A DNA stretch of 64,000 nucleotides from Methanomassiliicoccaceae archaeon (GTDB lineage: Archaea; Thermoplasmatota; Thermoplasmata; Methanomassiliicoccales; Methanomethylophilaceae): contig JAYFOZ010000002.1 in NCBI GenBank assembly GCA_034928305.1, positions 248,001 to 312,000 on the forward strand. The letters run 5' to 3'. Made by a program: the position numbers and the translations under genes. The notes beneath the pieces are model-generated. The model worked only from the letters and a program-made list of their open reading frames with translations, was not told where the DNA came from and did not search any database. Of the stretch, positions 56,643 to 64,000 are shown piece after piece. How positions within the stretch are numbered: the first letter of the stretch is position 1; each line of letters opens with the position of its first letter.

Positions 56643-57597
56643 TTTCATCACCACTAAGTCTAATCAGATTGTCAACCCCTGCCATAGAACGTATGTCGAC
56701 CACACCTATGGCCGCGATGACACGGTTGTCCAGGTCAATAGGTGTCACAATGACCTTTATACCTTTGTACGGCCCGGAAGTGGCTATCTTTCGTATAGTG
56801 GTTCCCACCGTGATAACTTCCTCCAGGACTTGGCCGGTATATGCATTGTCTATCACCACGCCGTTCTCGATCCTTATTCCAAGGTTGTCACGGCTCTTGG
56901 CGCATACCGGAAGCCCCCCCACCAGGTCGTGGATCGCAAATGCGAGGGATATCAGTTCATTGCCGGTGCTCCGATGGGAAAGGATATCTTTGAGGTCCCT
57001 ATCGAATTGTAACCCTCCCAAGAGCGACAGGCCGGACATGATGGCCCCTTCTTCCGCCATATCGGGGGTCGAGGCGGTTCCGATGATTATGACGTCCTCG
57101 TTTCGAATCGTGATGCTCTTTCTCAGAATATCGTTCAGTTCGGGTTCTACGGTATATCCGGACCCAGGAAAAATAAGCCTGTCGTTGCTGCAGATAAGCG
57201 TTGTTGCGCCGGTCGCTCCGGCTTTTATGGCTATGTCTCGCTCCTCGCATCCATATTTCACCCTGCGGGCGATTTTCGGTATACGCACGGCGCAGTCAAA
57301 ATCGCCGATGGTGAGGCTTCCCATATCTATCGGTCTGACATCCATGGACATCGAATTGTAGCATCCGGAGCCTTTTTTGTTTATGGACACGCCGTTCTTG
57401 TCAATGTCGATCAGCCCGTGCTCCTGAAGTATGCTGAGAATAGTCCTTGTGCTGCCCTCGCCTATATTCAGGATCTGTGATAGTTTTTTCCTTCCTACGG
57501 GTTTGTTCTTGTTCAGGCAGTCCAATGCCTTCCAAATATGATAATCGCTGAATTTGGGTATTGGGCCGCCAGCCCCCCTGTGTTGTTGAATGGGCAT
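56635..57597 (-). CDS. HTH-DUF4443-DUF2111 transcription regulator
   Basis: 320 residues. An N-terminal winged helix (about 16-72) has the recognition helix near RKKLSQILNIGEGSTRTI. A middle domain (about 85-200) fits DUF4443. The C-terminus (about 215-310) fits DUF2111, seen in GVVIDNAYTGQVLEEV and KVIVTPIDLDNRVIAAIG. Both domain families occur mainly in methanogens. The fold suggests a small-molecule-sensing regulator. It lies divergent from atwA and downstream of the mcr operon, so a role in mcr control is likely but unproven. Its own promoter carries an inverted repeat. Confidence 0.75.
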   Translation of the reverse strand: MPIQQHRGAGGPIPKFSDYHIWKALDCLNKNKPVGRKKLSQILNIGEGSTRTILSILQEHGLIDIDKNGVSINKKGSGCYNSMSMDVRPIDMGSLTIGDFDCAVRIPKIARRVKYGCEERDIAIKAGATGATTLICSNDRLIFPGSGYTVEPELNDILRKSITIRNEDVIIIGTASTPDMAEEGAIMSGLSLLGGLQFDRDLKDILSHRSTGNELISLAFAIHDLVGGLPVCAKSRDNLGIRIENGVVIDNAYTGQVLEEVITVGTTIRKIATSGPYKGIKVIVTPIDLDNRVIAAIGVVDIRSMAGVDNLIRLSGDEND

Positions 57598-57599
57598 AT

Positions 57600-57628
57600 G
57601 GATGTATCATTCATCCATCTAAATAAAG
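57600..57628 (-). promoter_or_regulatory. Regulator promoter with inverted repeat
   Basis: GGATG-TATCATT-CATCC (57600-57616) begins three bases from the regulator ATG. CTTTATTT on the minus strand (57621-57628) is the TATA box, placing the transcript start at the repeat. This suggests leaderless mRNA and self-control. Confidence 0.45.
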
Positions 57629-57721
57629 TAATTGATTGGTATCGGTTCGAGATAGATATTAACGCCGTAAATACATGTTAACCTTAAGACGATCTATCTT
57701 TCTATACTGGATGTTCGCGCG

Positions 57722-57733
57722 TTTTTTATATCG
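57722..57733 (+). promoter_or_regulatory. Promoter of the atwA-mcrC-mmp operon
   Basis: GTTTTTTATATC is a TATA element about 25 bases before the atwA ATG. CGAGGTGG lies between them and could act as a ribosome site if transcription starts further upstream. Confidence 0.45.
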
Positions 57734-57751
57734 AGGTGGCTTTTATCACTT

Positions 57752-59371
57752 ATGGTTCAAAAGTCGGTCGACTTCGTTATTATCCAGAACGTTTCCAAAA
57801 AATTCGGGAACAAGACCGTCCTTAATAATGTGAGCGCCACAATCCAGACCGGCAAGATACTCGGGCTCATCGGCAAAAGCGCCGCGGGCAAGAGTGTTCT
57901 GATTATGATGCTGAGGGGAAGCGAAGATTACGCACCCGACTCTGGAAGAGTGCTGTATAGAGTTAACAGGTGTTCCAAATGCGGAAACCTCGATCTTCCG
58001 TTCGAAGGAACGCCATGCACAAAATGCGGCTGTGAAACCGAAACCATCACGGTGGATTTCTGGTCTCTAAAAGACGACGACCCTCTCAGGCGCCAACTTA
58101 AGGGTCGCATCGCGATAATGCTTCAGAGGACGTTCGCCTTGTTCGGGGACAAGACGGTCATAGAGAACATCTTCGAGGCGATCGGCGACCGCGCAGAGGG
58201 CAAGGCCCGGACAGACATGGCCCTCCACCTCTTGGAATTCGTGGGCATGACCCATAGGACGACGCACATAGCGAGGGACCTCTCCGGAGGAGAGAAGCAG
58301 AGGATAGTACTCGCAAGGCAGATAGCCAGGGACCCCCTTCTCTTTTTGGCCGACGAGCCGACCGGGACATTGGACCCGTATACAGCCGAATTAATGCACG
58401 AGCGGCTTGTAGATTATGTGGGCAAGAGAGGAATATCGATGGTCTTCGCGTCCCACTGGCCCGAGGCCGTGGACAAGATGGCGGACGAAGCTATTTGGCT
58501 GAATTCCGGGGATGTGGTGATGCAGGGTAAACCCAAAGAGATCACCGATAGATTCATGGAGGGATACACCTTCGAAAGAACCAAGGCCGCGGACCTGGGG
58601 GAGCCGATAATATCGCTCAAGAATGCAGAGAAGCACTTTTTCTCTATTGTCAGAGGAGTGGTCAAGGCGGTCGACGGAGTAACGTTCGACATCATGGAGC
58701 GCGAGGTGTTCGGCCTTGTCGGAAAGTCCGGTGCAGGAAAGACCACAGCATCAAGGATGGTCGCCGGTATGACGCCTGCCACCAAGGGGTCCGTCAAGAT
58801 AAGGATCGGGGACGACTGGGTGGACATGTCCGAAATGGGTCCGAGCGGCAAGGGCCGCGCCACACCGTACATCGGGTTCCTGCATCAGGAATACACTCTC
58901 TATCCCTTTGACAACATACTCAGCAACCTGACGACGAGCATAGGCACCAGAATGCCTGCGGAACTTGCAAAGTTCAAGGCGATACAGGTGCTTCAGAGCG
59001 TAGGGTTCGACAAGAAAAACATGGAGAGCTTACTTTATTCCTACCCAGATACCCTGAGCGTCGGAGAGTGCCAGAGGATAGCCTTCGCGCAGGTTCTGAT
59101 AAGGGAGCCCCGCATTATAGTGTTGGATGAGCCCACCGGGACGATGGACCCGATAACAAAGACGATAATCGCCAAATCCGTGATCCGCGCAAGGGAGACC
59201 CTCGGTGAAACGTTCGTGGTCGTCAGTCACGACATGGATTTCGTCGAGAATGTCTGCGACCGTGTCGCATTCATAAGGAACGGTGTCGTAGAGGACATGG
59301 GGACCCCCGATTCGGTGATCCAGAGGTTCGGGCTCAAGGAACTTCAGGACGACGATTCCGAGGGTGAATGA
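57752..59371 (+). CDS. atwA: Mcr activation component A2 (ABC-type ATPase)
   Basis: A 539-residue ATPase that energises reductive activation of Ni-F430 in Mcr. It has two ABC modules. The first has Walker A GKSAAGKSVLI (41-51), a zinc-like insert with cysteines 74, 77, 89, 92 and 94, and the signature LSGGEKQRIVLARQ. The second has GKSGAGKTTASRM, LSVGECQRIAFAQ and IIVLDEPTGTMDP. The insert is typical of AtwA. It heads a seven-gene operon whose genes touch or overlap, ending off the right edge. Confidence 0.95.
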   Translation: MVQKSVDFVIIQNVSKKFGNKTVLNNVSATIQTGKILGLIGKSAAGKSVLIMMLRGSEDYAPDSGRVLYRVNRCSKCGNLDLPFEGTPCTKCGCETETITVDFWSLKDDDPLRRQLKGRIAIMLQRTFALFGDKTVIENIFEAIGDRAEGKARTDMALHLLEFVGMTHRTTHIARDLSGGEKQRIVLARQIARDPLLFLADEPTGTLDPYTAELMHERLVDYVGKRGISMVFASHWPEAVDKMADEAIWLNSGDVVMQGKPKEITDRFMEGYTFERTKAADLGEPIISLKNAEKHFFSIVRGVVKAVDGVTFDIMEREVFGLVGKSGAGKTTASRMVAGMTPATKGSVKIRIGDDWVDMSEMGPSGKGRATPYIGFLHQEYTLYPFDNILSNLTTSIGTRMPAELAKFKAIQVLQSVGFDKKNMESLLYSYPDTLSVGECQRIAFAQVLIREPRIIVLDEPTGTMDPITKTIIAKSVIRARETLGETFVVVSHDMDFVENVCDRVAFIRNGVVEDMGTPDSVIQRFGLKELQDDDSEGE

Positions 59372-59992
59372 ATGAAGCAGCAAATAGGGCGCCACCTGAG
59401 TTTTGTAGAATGCAGGGAAGCCATGGGGCTGGGAGTCGGCGGCGCTCTGGCGCAGAGGGCCACGATATCGGACAGCGGAAGGGACGTGGTGGCAGTGGCA
59501 ATGGGGCCGGGAAAGAGGCACATAACCAAACCGGTCTGCGAGATAACTTATGCGCTCAGGGAAGAAGGCATCGATACCAGCGTCTTGGTAGTTAACGCAG
59601 GGTCGGGGGTGCCTTCGGACGCCCCGGACGTCAGCACAGGTTCGAGGTTCGGACTGGATCCTCTCGAAGTCGACCGCATGAGGCAGTTCAAGGTCGTGCT
59701 GATCCACCTGGGAAACGTGCGGAATCACATAGTATACAAGGCGAGGCTGATACTCAGGAATGTCGACCTGCCCACCATTATCGTAGCTCAATGCCCTGTG
59801 GATTTCGAAGATTTCGCTGCCATAGGGGTGAAGACCGCACACGTCATGCCTCCGGACGACGAGATACAGACCCAGGGAGAGATAGTGCATATCGTCACCG
59901 GGGTAATAAGGGGCGTTACCTGCCCGCAGGAAAAGCTCGATGAGATAGTTTCCAAGGTCCAGTCCATGCTTCCCAGCGGAGGTATGAGATGA
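59372..59992 (+). CDS. mcrC: Mcr operon protein C
   Basis: A 206-residue McrC, a component of the ATP-dependent Mcr activation complex. Family text is [39 protein letters not shown] and [14 protein letters not shown]. In many methanogens mcrC sits inside the mcr operon; here it is coupled to atwA. ATG 59372 directly follows the atwA stop, and its own stop overlaps mmp3 by four bases. Confidence 0.95.
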   Translation: MKQQIGRHLSFVECREAMGLGVGGALAQRATISDSGRDVVAVAMGPGKRHITKPVCEITYALREEGIDTSVLVVNAGSGVPSDAPDVSTGSRFGLDPLEVDRMRQFKVVLIHLGNVRNHIVYKARLILRNVDLPTIIVAQCPVDFEDFAAIGVKTAHVMPPDDEIQTQGEIVHIVTGVIRGVTCPQEKLDEIVSKVQSMLPSGGMR

Positions 59993-61503
59993 AGATAACC
60001 GTCAACGGGAGACCGAAGGTGCTGAAGGCCGGAGCCACGCTCAAAGAAGCTGTGACCGGCGAGCAATATTACGAAGGGGCGCTGGTGGCGGTGCATCTGT
60101 CGGTGGAGACCGTCACAGAGAAGACCAACGATTTCGAACTCACTACGCCGAGAGGGAACATGGTCCTTCATCTCGACGACAGCCCCGATGCTGAAAAATG
60201 GAGGTCGATGATCAGTACGGTGGAAGGAGTGACCGCAAGGTGGGTCACCCGTAAGATTGTTGCGTTGGGAGCATTTCCTTCGGACATAAAGTCAGACCCG
60301 GCCGACCGTCTTTACCGAAAGTTCGACTGTTTCTTCTCATTGGGAGGCGGTGACAATCAGACCACTTACATAATGGTCGCCAGGAACGATCACAGAGAAT
60401 CATACGGCGCAGGGCCGGGACGCATCGGACGCATAACTGTCGGAAGGCATCTGATCGACGAACTGCGCGAGGGCGAAGGCATCAGCGAGATACGCCCGGT
60501 GATGTCAGAAATAAGCACGGAGAACGTCGATGTAACATCGGACATGTCATATCCGATGGCCGAAGGATACTCGGTGGACACCAACGTGCTGATAAAATTG
60601 GATCCGGAGTCCCCGATAGCCGTCGAACACATACTCATCACGGCCTCGGACCTGAATCTGGAGGTCACCGATCAGACGGGTAGCTTCATTGCAAGCTCCG
60701 AGGACCTGGACGCCGATTTAAAATCCGAGAAGGCGGCGGTGAGGGAGACCGGTGCCGTAACGGTAAGGAATGAAGGTACCGGGAAGGGCAGGATATACAT
60801 TTACAAGGACAAGAGGCAGGTCGCTCAGTCGCACAGCTCGGCGGGCAAGGTCGAGCGCGGGTTGGCAATGATCTCGATGGCGAAAAAGGGCGACAGGATA
60901 TCTGTGGTAACCGAACCTCCCAGGACACTCTCGGTCGGAATGACCCAGAAGGCCGGCGGAGAGTTCCTTTCCAAGGCAGGTGTAGAACAGATCAGAAAGG
61001 GCGACACTTCGGACGGAGCGATAATAGTTGAACAGACCCCTGAACGCACCATCGAGGCCATGAAGGCCGGGGTCGTCGAAACATTCGCGGTACCCCGCGA
61101 CAGGATATACAGGATAGAGATCACCGCCAAGGACCAAAAAACGTCCTATTATTTCAGAAAGGTCACCGGCCTGAGCCACAAGCCGATAGGGACAATGAAG
61201 GTCCAGTTCACTTACGAAGGGGCTTCGATGATGACCTTCTACGGGGACGAGATGAGAGGCAAGCTCCTCCATCCGCAGGAGCTTTTCAAGAGGGTCAAGC
61301 GCGGGGACATCGGAGTTACCAACCAGGCCCGCCCATACTGCGGGCTGATGGGCATAAGGCTGCAGGACAGCAAGGAATACGGGCCCACAGGCGAGGAGCC
61401 GTACGGGACGAACATCATCGGCAGGTTTGCCGACGACCTCAGCAGGCTTCTTGCGGAAGCGGAGGAGGACAAGGTCATATACATCACGGAGGAGAACATA
61501 TGA
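59989..61503 (+). CDS. mmp3: Methanogenesis marker protein 3
   Basis: A 504-residue protein of the methanogenesis marker 3 family. It opens with a ubiquitin-like segment ([18 protein letters not shown]), and has [24 protein letters not shown] near 100 and [20 protein letters not shown] near 440. The marker 3 protein has been reported as part of the Mcr activation complex. It overlaps mcrC and mmp6 by four bases each. Confidence 0.9.
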   Translation: MKITVNGRPKVLKAGATLKEAVTGEQYYEGALVAVHLSVETVTEKTNDFELTTPRGNMVLHLDDSPDAEKWRSMISTVEGVTARWVTRKIVALGAFPSDIKSDPADRLYRKFDCFFSLGGGDNQTTYIMVARNDHRESYGAGPGRIGRITVGRHLIDELREGEGISEIRPVMSEISTENVDVTSDMSYPMAEGYSVDTNVLIKLDPESPIAVEHILITASDLNLEVTDQTGSFIASSEDLDADLKSEKAAVRETGAVTVRNEGTGKGRIYIYKDKRQVAQSHSSAGKVERGLAMISMAKKGDRISVVTEPPRTLSVGMTQKAGGEFLSKAGVEQIRKGDTSDGAIIVEQTPERTIEAMKAGVVETFAVPRDRIYRIEITAKDQKTSYYFRKVTGLSHKPIGTMKVQFTYEGASMMTFYGDEMRGKLLHPQELFKRVKRGDIGVTNQARPYCGLMGIRLQDSKEYGPTGEEPYGTNIIGRFADDLSRLLAEAEEDKVIYITEENI

Positions 61504-61916
61504 GCGACGAAAGAGAGACAAGGCTGCTTATGATTTCACCGAACTCCATGCTCACGCCCGACCAGCTCGTCCGTTCGATACACGCGATGAACAAAGAGGT
61601 CAAGGTCAAGGAGACATGCTATGGTTGCCTTGTCGAGGGCAGAAAGGATGTCGTGAAGGAAGTATTGGACCAGGTACGCAAGAAATACACCAACGAGGTA
61701 TTCTCCAAGCGCAGGGCATATCCGGCAGGCGACCCGAGGAGATGCCGCGCCCAGCACGGCACAAGGCCCGGGTACTGCCAACTTGAGGCTGAATGGGCGT
61801 TGCTTTCCAACGTGCAGCACGGCCTGGATTGCGCCGACAGAGGCGAGACCGTTGAAAAGATTCCGGTGAAAGAACCTCTTTCGGTAAGAGATTTCAAAAA
61901 GATTTGTGAGGAGTAA
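61500..61916 (+). CDS. mmp6: Methanogenesis marker protein 6
   Basis: A 138-residue marker 6 protein. Typical text is ISPNSMLTPDQLVRSIHAM, the KETCYGCLVEGRKD segment and SKRRAYPAGDPRRCRAQHGTRPG. Its exact role is unknown; conservation only in methanogens and its operon place it with Mcr maturation. It ends two bases before mmp5. Confidence 0.9.
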   Translation: MSDERETRLLMISPNSMLTPDQLVRSIHAMNKEVKVKETCYGCLVEGRKDVVKEVLDQVRKKYTNEVFSKRRAYPAGDPRRCRAQHGTRPGYCQLEAEWALLSNVQHGLDCADRGETVEKIPVKEPLSVRDFKKICEE

Positions 61917-61918
61917 CG

Positions 61919-62356
61919 ATGAAAGTGTTCATAGACCCGCCGAACAGTCTGATACTGTTCGATATTGTAGAGAGATTCGGCCATGAGCCGCTCAGCGCCA
62001 TGGCCGCGATCCAGGAGAAGATCGACAACCTGGAGATAGACATGCCCCCGATGAACGTGACCCTGGACGACGTGGTCAGGGGCCTAAAGTATGCAGGCGT
62101 CGAAGTCCCCTCGGGAATCAGGGGAAGGATGGCGATGTGGGGGCCGATGATCGAGGAGGCGGAAGCGGCCATCATAATGGATAATGCGCCGTACAGTTTC
62201 GGATGCGTCGGGTGCGAGCGATCCAACGAAATGTTGAAATATCTGATTAAAAAGAGAAACATCCCGACACTTCACGTGGTATACCCTTCCAACGAGGAGG
62301 ACGCCAAGAACTTCGTCATCAGCGCCAAGGAGTTTCTGGAGGGACTAGGTAAATGA
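61919..62356 (+). CDS. mmp5: Methanogenesis marker protein 5
   Basis: A 145-residue marker 5 protein. It begins [24 protein letters not shown] and contains the cysteine motif [10 protein letters not shown] near residues 99-108, then [16 protein letters not shown]. It is of unknown biochemical role and overlaps mmp15 by four bases. Confidence 0.9.
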   Translation: MKVFIDPPNSLILFDIVERFGHEPLSAMAAIQEKIDNLEIDMPPMNVTLDDVVRGLKYAGVEVPSGIRGRMAMWGPMIEEAEAAIIMDNAPYSFGCVGCERSNEMLKYLIKKRNIPTLHVVYPSNEEDAKNFVISAKEFLEGLGK

Positions 62357-63576
62357 CAATAAAAATCGCAGAGCTGTCTTGCGGGACAGAATACAGCAGC
62401 GTGCAGCATGAGATCGAGAAGGCCGCCCTCTCGGTAGGCGCGAAGATGGTCTATCCGGATGTAAGCGTGGACGATGTGGACGATGCGGTCAAACGCTTCG
62501 GGTTCAACCCCCGTTCCAATCAACTTAAGTTAATGATCGCAAGGGCAGCCTCGTTGGCCGACGGAAAATACGATGCGGACGCGGTTTTCATATGCACATG
62601 CTTCAGGTGCGCCGAGGCCGCGTTGGTCAGGAACGAGCTTAGGAGGTTCATACAGGACAACACGAACCTGCCCGTCGTCACATACTCTTTCACGGAGAGG
62701 CTGAAGGCCTCTCAGATGCTCACAAGGATGGAGGCGCTCGTCACCATCGTTTCGAGGAAAGAGCTGTTGGCGAGGGAGAGGCAGACAGGGCTGACCGCGG
62801 GCCTGGACTCCGGTTCGAGCACCACCAAGGCCGTCATCATGCAGGACAATAAGATAATCGGAAAAGCTTGGACCGGGTCGGGGGACGTCGTCAAGTCCGC
62901 AGACCAGGTGCTTATGGAAGCGATGAAACAGGCGGGAATAGAGCTCAAGGACCTGGAGGCGATAGGGACAACAGGTTACGGACGCTACACCCTGGGGAAG
63001 TACTACAATGCCAAGCTGGTACAGGAAGAGCTCACCGTCAACTCGAAAGGCGCGGTCTGGCTGGCCAACAAGCAGAGGGGGGAGGCGACCATCCTCGATA
63101 TCGGAGGTATGGACAACAAAGCGATCACAGTCCGCGACGGAGTCCCGGACAATTTCACCATGGGAGGCATATGCGCCGGCGCATCGGGACGTTTCCTGGA
63201 GATGACGGCCAAGAGGATGAAAGTGGATATCGAGGACCTCGGCCCTCTCGCGATGAAGGGAGACTGGAGGAACGCCAAGATGAACTCCTATTGCTCGATC
63301 TTCGGAATCCAGGACCTGGTCACGCAGCTCGGAGAAGGGAAAACCTTCGAGGACGTCGCGGCCGCGGCATGTCATTCCGTCGCAGAGCAGGTATACGAAC
63401 AGCAGCTTCAGGAGATCGATGTAAGGCATCCGATCATCCAGGTAGGCGGCACATCGCTCATTTCCGGCTTGGTAAAGGCGGTCGGAGAAATACTCGGCGA
63501 GATGCCGATAGTCCCGCCGGACTCTCAATATATCGGGGCGGTCGGAGGAGCATTGCTGAGTTCGGGATTCCTGTGA
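62353..63576 (+). CDS. mmp15: Methanogenesis marker protein 15 (BadF/HgdC-like ATPase)
   Basis: 407 residues. An N-terminal domain of about 140 residues with CTCFRCAEA precedes an ASKHA ATPase domain. The ATP loop is [14 protein letters not shown], followed by GTTGYGR and [11 protein letters not shown]. The two cysteines that bind the bridging [4Fe-4S] cluster in 2-hydroxyacyl-CoA dehydratase activators appear conserved in [13 protein letters not shown] and NSYCSIFG. By analogy it may be an ATP-driven electron-transfer protein that supports Mcr activation. It ends nine bases before mmp17. Confidence 0.9.
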   Translation: MTIKIAELSCGTEYSSVQHEIEKAALSVGAKMVYPDVSVDDVDDAVKRFGFNPRSNQLKLMIARAASLADGKYDADAVFICTCFRCAEAALVRNELRRFIQDNTNLPVVTYSFTERLKASQMLTRMEALVTIVSRKELLARERQTGLTAGLDSGSSTTKAVIMQDNKIIGKAWTGSGDVVKSADQVLMEAMKQAGIELKDLEAIGTTGYGRYTLGKYYNAKLVQEELTVNSKGAVWLANKQRGEATILDIGGMDNKAITVRDGVPDNFTMGGICAGASGRFLEMTAKRMKVDIEDLGPLAMKGDWRNAKMNSYCSIFGIQDLVTQLGEGKTFEDVAAAACHSVAEQVYEQQLQEIDVRHPIIQVGGTSLISGLVKAVGEILGEMPIVPPDSQYIGAVGGALLSSGFL

Positions 63577-63585
63577 GGTAAAGAA

Positions 63586-64000
63586 ATGGACATCACGGTT
63601 CATGGATCGGACCCGTTCGGGAATGAGGGGTACAGGGTACTTTTCGGGAACATTATGAACGATCTGGGCGAGGCTCTGGCGATCGAGAAGGCAGAGCTCG
63701 TGCTCAAGGCGGAGATCCCGCTGTTCATATTCTCCGTCAGACTGCGCGCGCAGCCTGTCAGCAAAACGATAGCGGACGTCAGCAGCCTTCGCGAAGAAGG
63801 ATCCGGGGTCCATATAACCATAACGGACGAGCGATATGCGCCGGAGATACTCAAGGCGATGTGGTCAAAGTATGGCAGGAACAGCGTAGACCAACAGACA
63901 CGTTTCGACATGTCGGTATCTAACGCCGACCTCGAGACCGTCAGCAAGACAGTGGTCGCATCAGGCGAAGAAGTCATCAAGGAGATCATAGGCTCGGTAT
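63586..64000 (+). CDS. mmp17: Methanogenesis marker protein 17 (truncated at right edge)
   Basis: The first 138 residues are visible, of roughly 185 expected. It begins MDITVHGSDPFGNEGYRVLF and has a ferredoxin-fold texture typical of marker 17, which has been found in the Mcr activation complex. ATG 63586 follows GAGGTAAAG. The gene expected next in many relatives is mmp7, just beyond the window. Confidence 0.88.
   Translation, partial: MDITVHGSDPFGNEGYRVLFGNIMNDLGEALAIEKAELVLKAEIPLFIFSVRLRAQPVSKTIADVSSLREEGSGVHITITDERYAPEILKAMWSKYGRNSVDQQTRFDMSVSNADLETVSKTVVASGEEVIKEIIGSV

Noticed and set aside
62530-63813. A 427-codon minus-strand frame opposite mmp15 and mmp17
   Set aside because: It crosses two recognisable plus-strand genes and shows no protein family features.

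Overview
The window is archaeal and almost certainly from a methylotrophic methanogen of the order Methanomassiliicoccales (Thermoplasmatota). Four observations support this. There is a complete methyl-coenzyme M reductase operon (mcrBDGA) with its activation genes. An MtbA-like methylcobamide:CoM methyltransferase is present. The 23S rRNA gene stands alone, without 16S or 5S beside it. None of the 64 complete protein genes I could check ends in TAG, as expected where UAG is reserved for pyrrolysine. Other archaeal markers are the PolD large subunit, Rpo3, Rpp21, Dph2, archaeal SepF, RtcB, a tetraether lipid synthase and geranylgeranyl reductase. I cannot name the species.

Layout, left half. 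A truncated nifB (minus strand) and a UPF0216 gene precede the lone 23S rRNA gene (about 1228-4221). An MBL hydrolase, Sua5 and methionine aminopeptidase follow, then tRNA-Leu(CAA). About 1.2 kb with no intact gene (6600-7790) holds frame-broken remnants of a secreted or pilin-like protein. The rpsM-rpsD-rpsK-rpo3 operon converges on polC-nog1 and a 1351-residue exported lamin-tail protein. A membrane-lipid locus (tetraether synthase, ferredoxin, geranylgeranyl reductase, convergent mevalonate kinase) follows. Next come an aminotransferase, an HD hydrolase, serS, a CRM protein and Rpp21.

Layout, middle. rpl10e-dph2, a methanogenesis marker 4 gene and queD-queC-queE (archaeosine) are on the plus strand. 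A NifX-like/Mrp pair and sufC-sufB (Fe-S assembly) are on the minus strand. Then come an iron-sulfur flavoprotein, a three-gene stretch of uncharacterised cytosolic, membrane and exported proteins, a PUA-SepF-HD operon, a CadD-like exporter behind a perfect palindrome, tRNA-His-rtcB, argF, a RecJ-like DHH nuclease with a COG3359 exonuclease, and a COG1407 phosphoesterase.

Layout, right end (48.5-64 kb) is the methanogenesis core: mtbA, a DUF169 gene, mcrBDGA plus a DUF2098 gene, and a PRC-barrel gene. A divergent three-gene unit follows, headed by an HTH-DUF4443-DUF2111 regulator. The last operon is atwA-mcrC-mmp3-mmp6-mmp5-mmp15-mmp17, which runs off the edge. Mcr structural genes, the ATP-dependent activation machinery and a probable dedicated regulator therefore sit in one block. 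The regulator unit is the best candidate here for an uncharacterised system.

All family assignments were made by reading the sequence and motifs; no database search was run.
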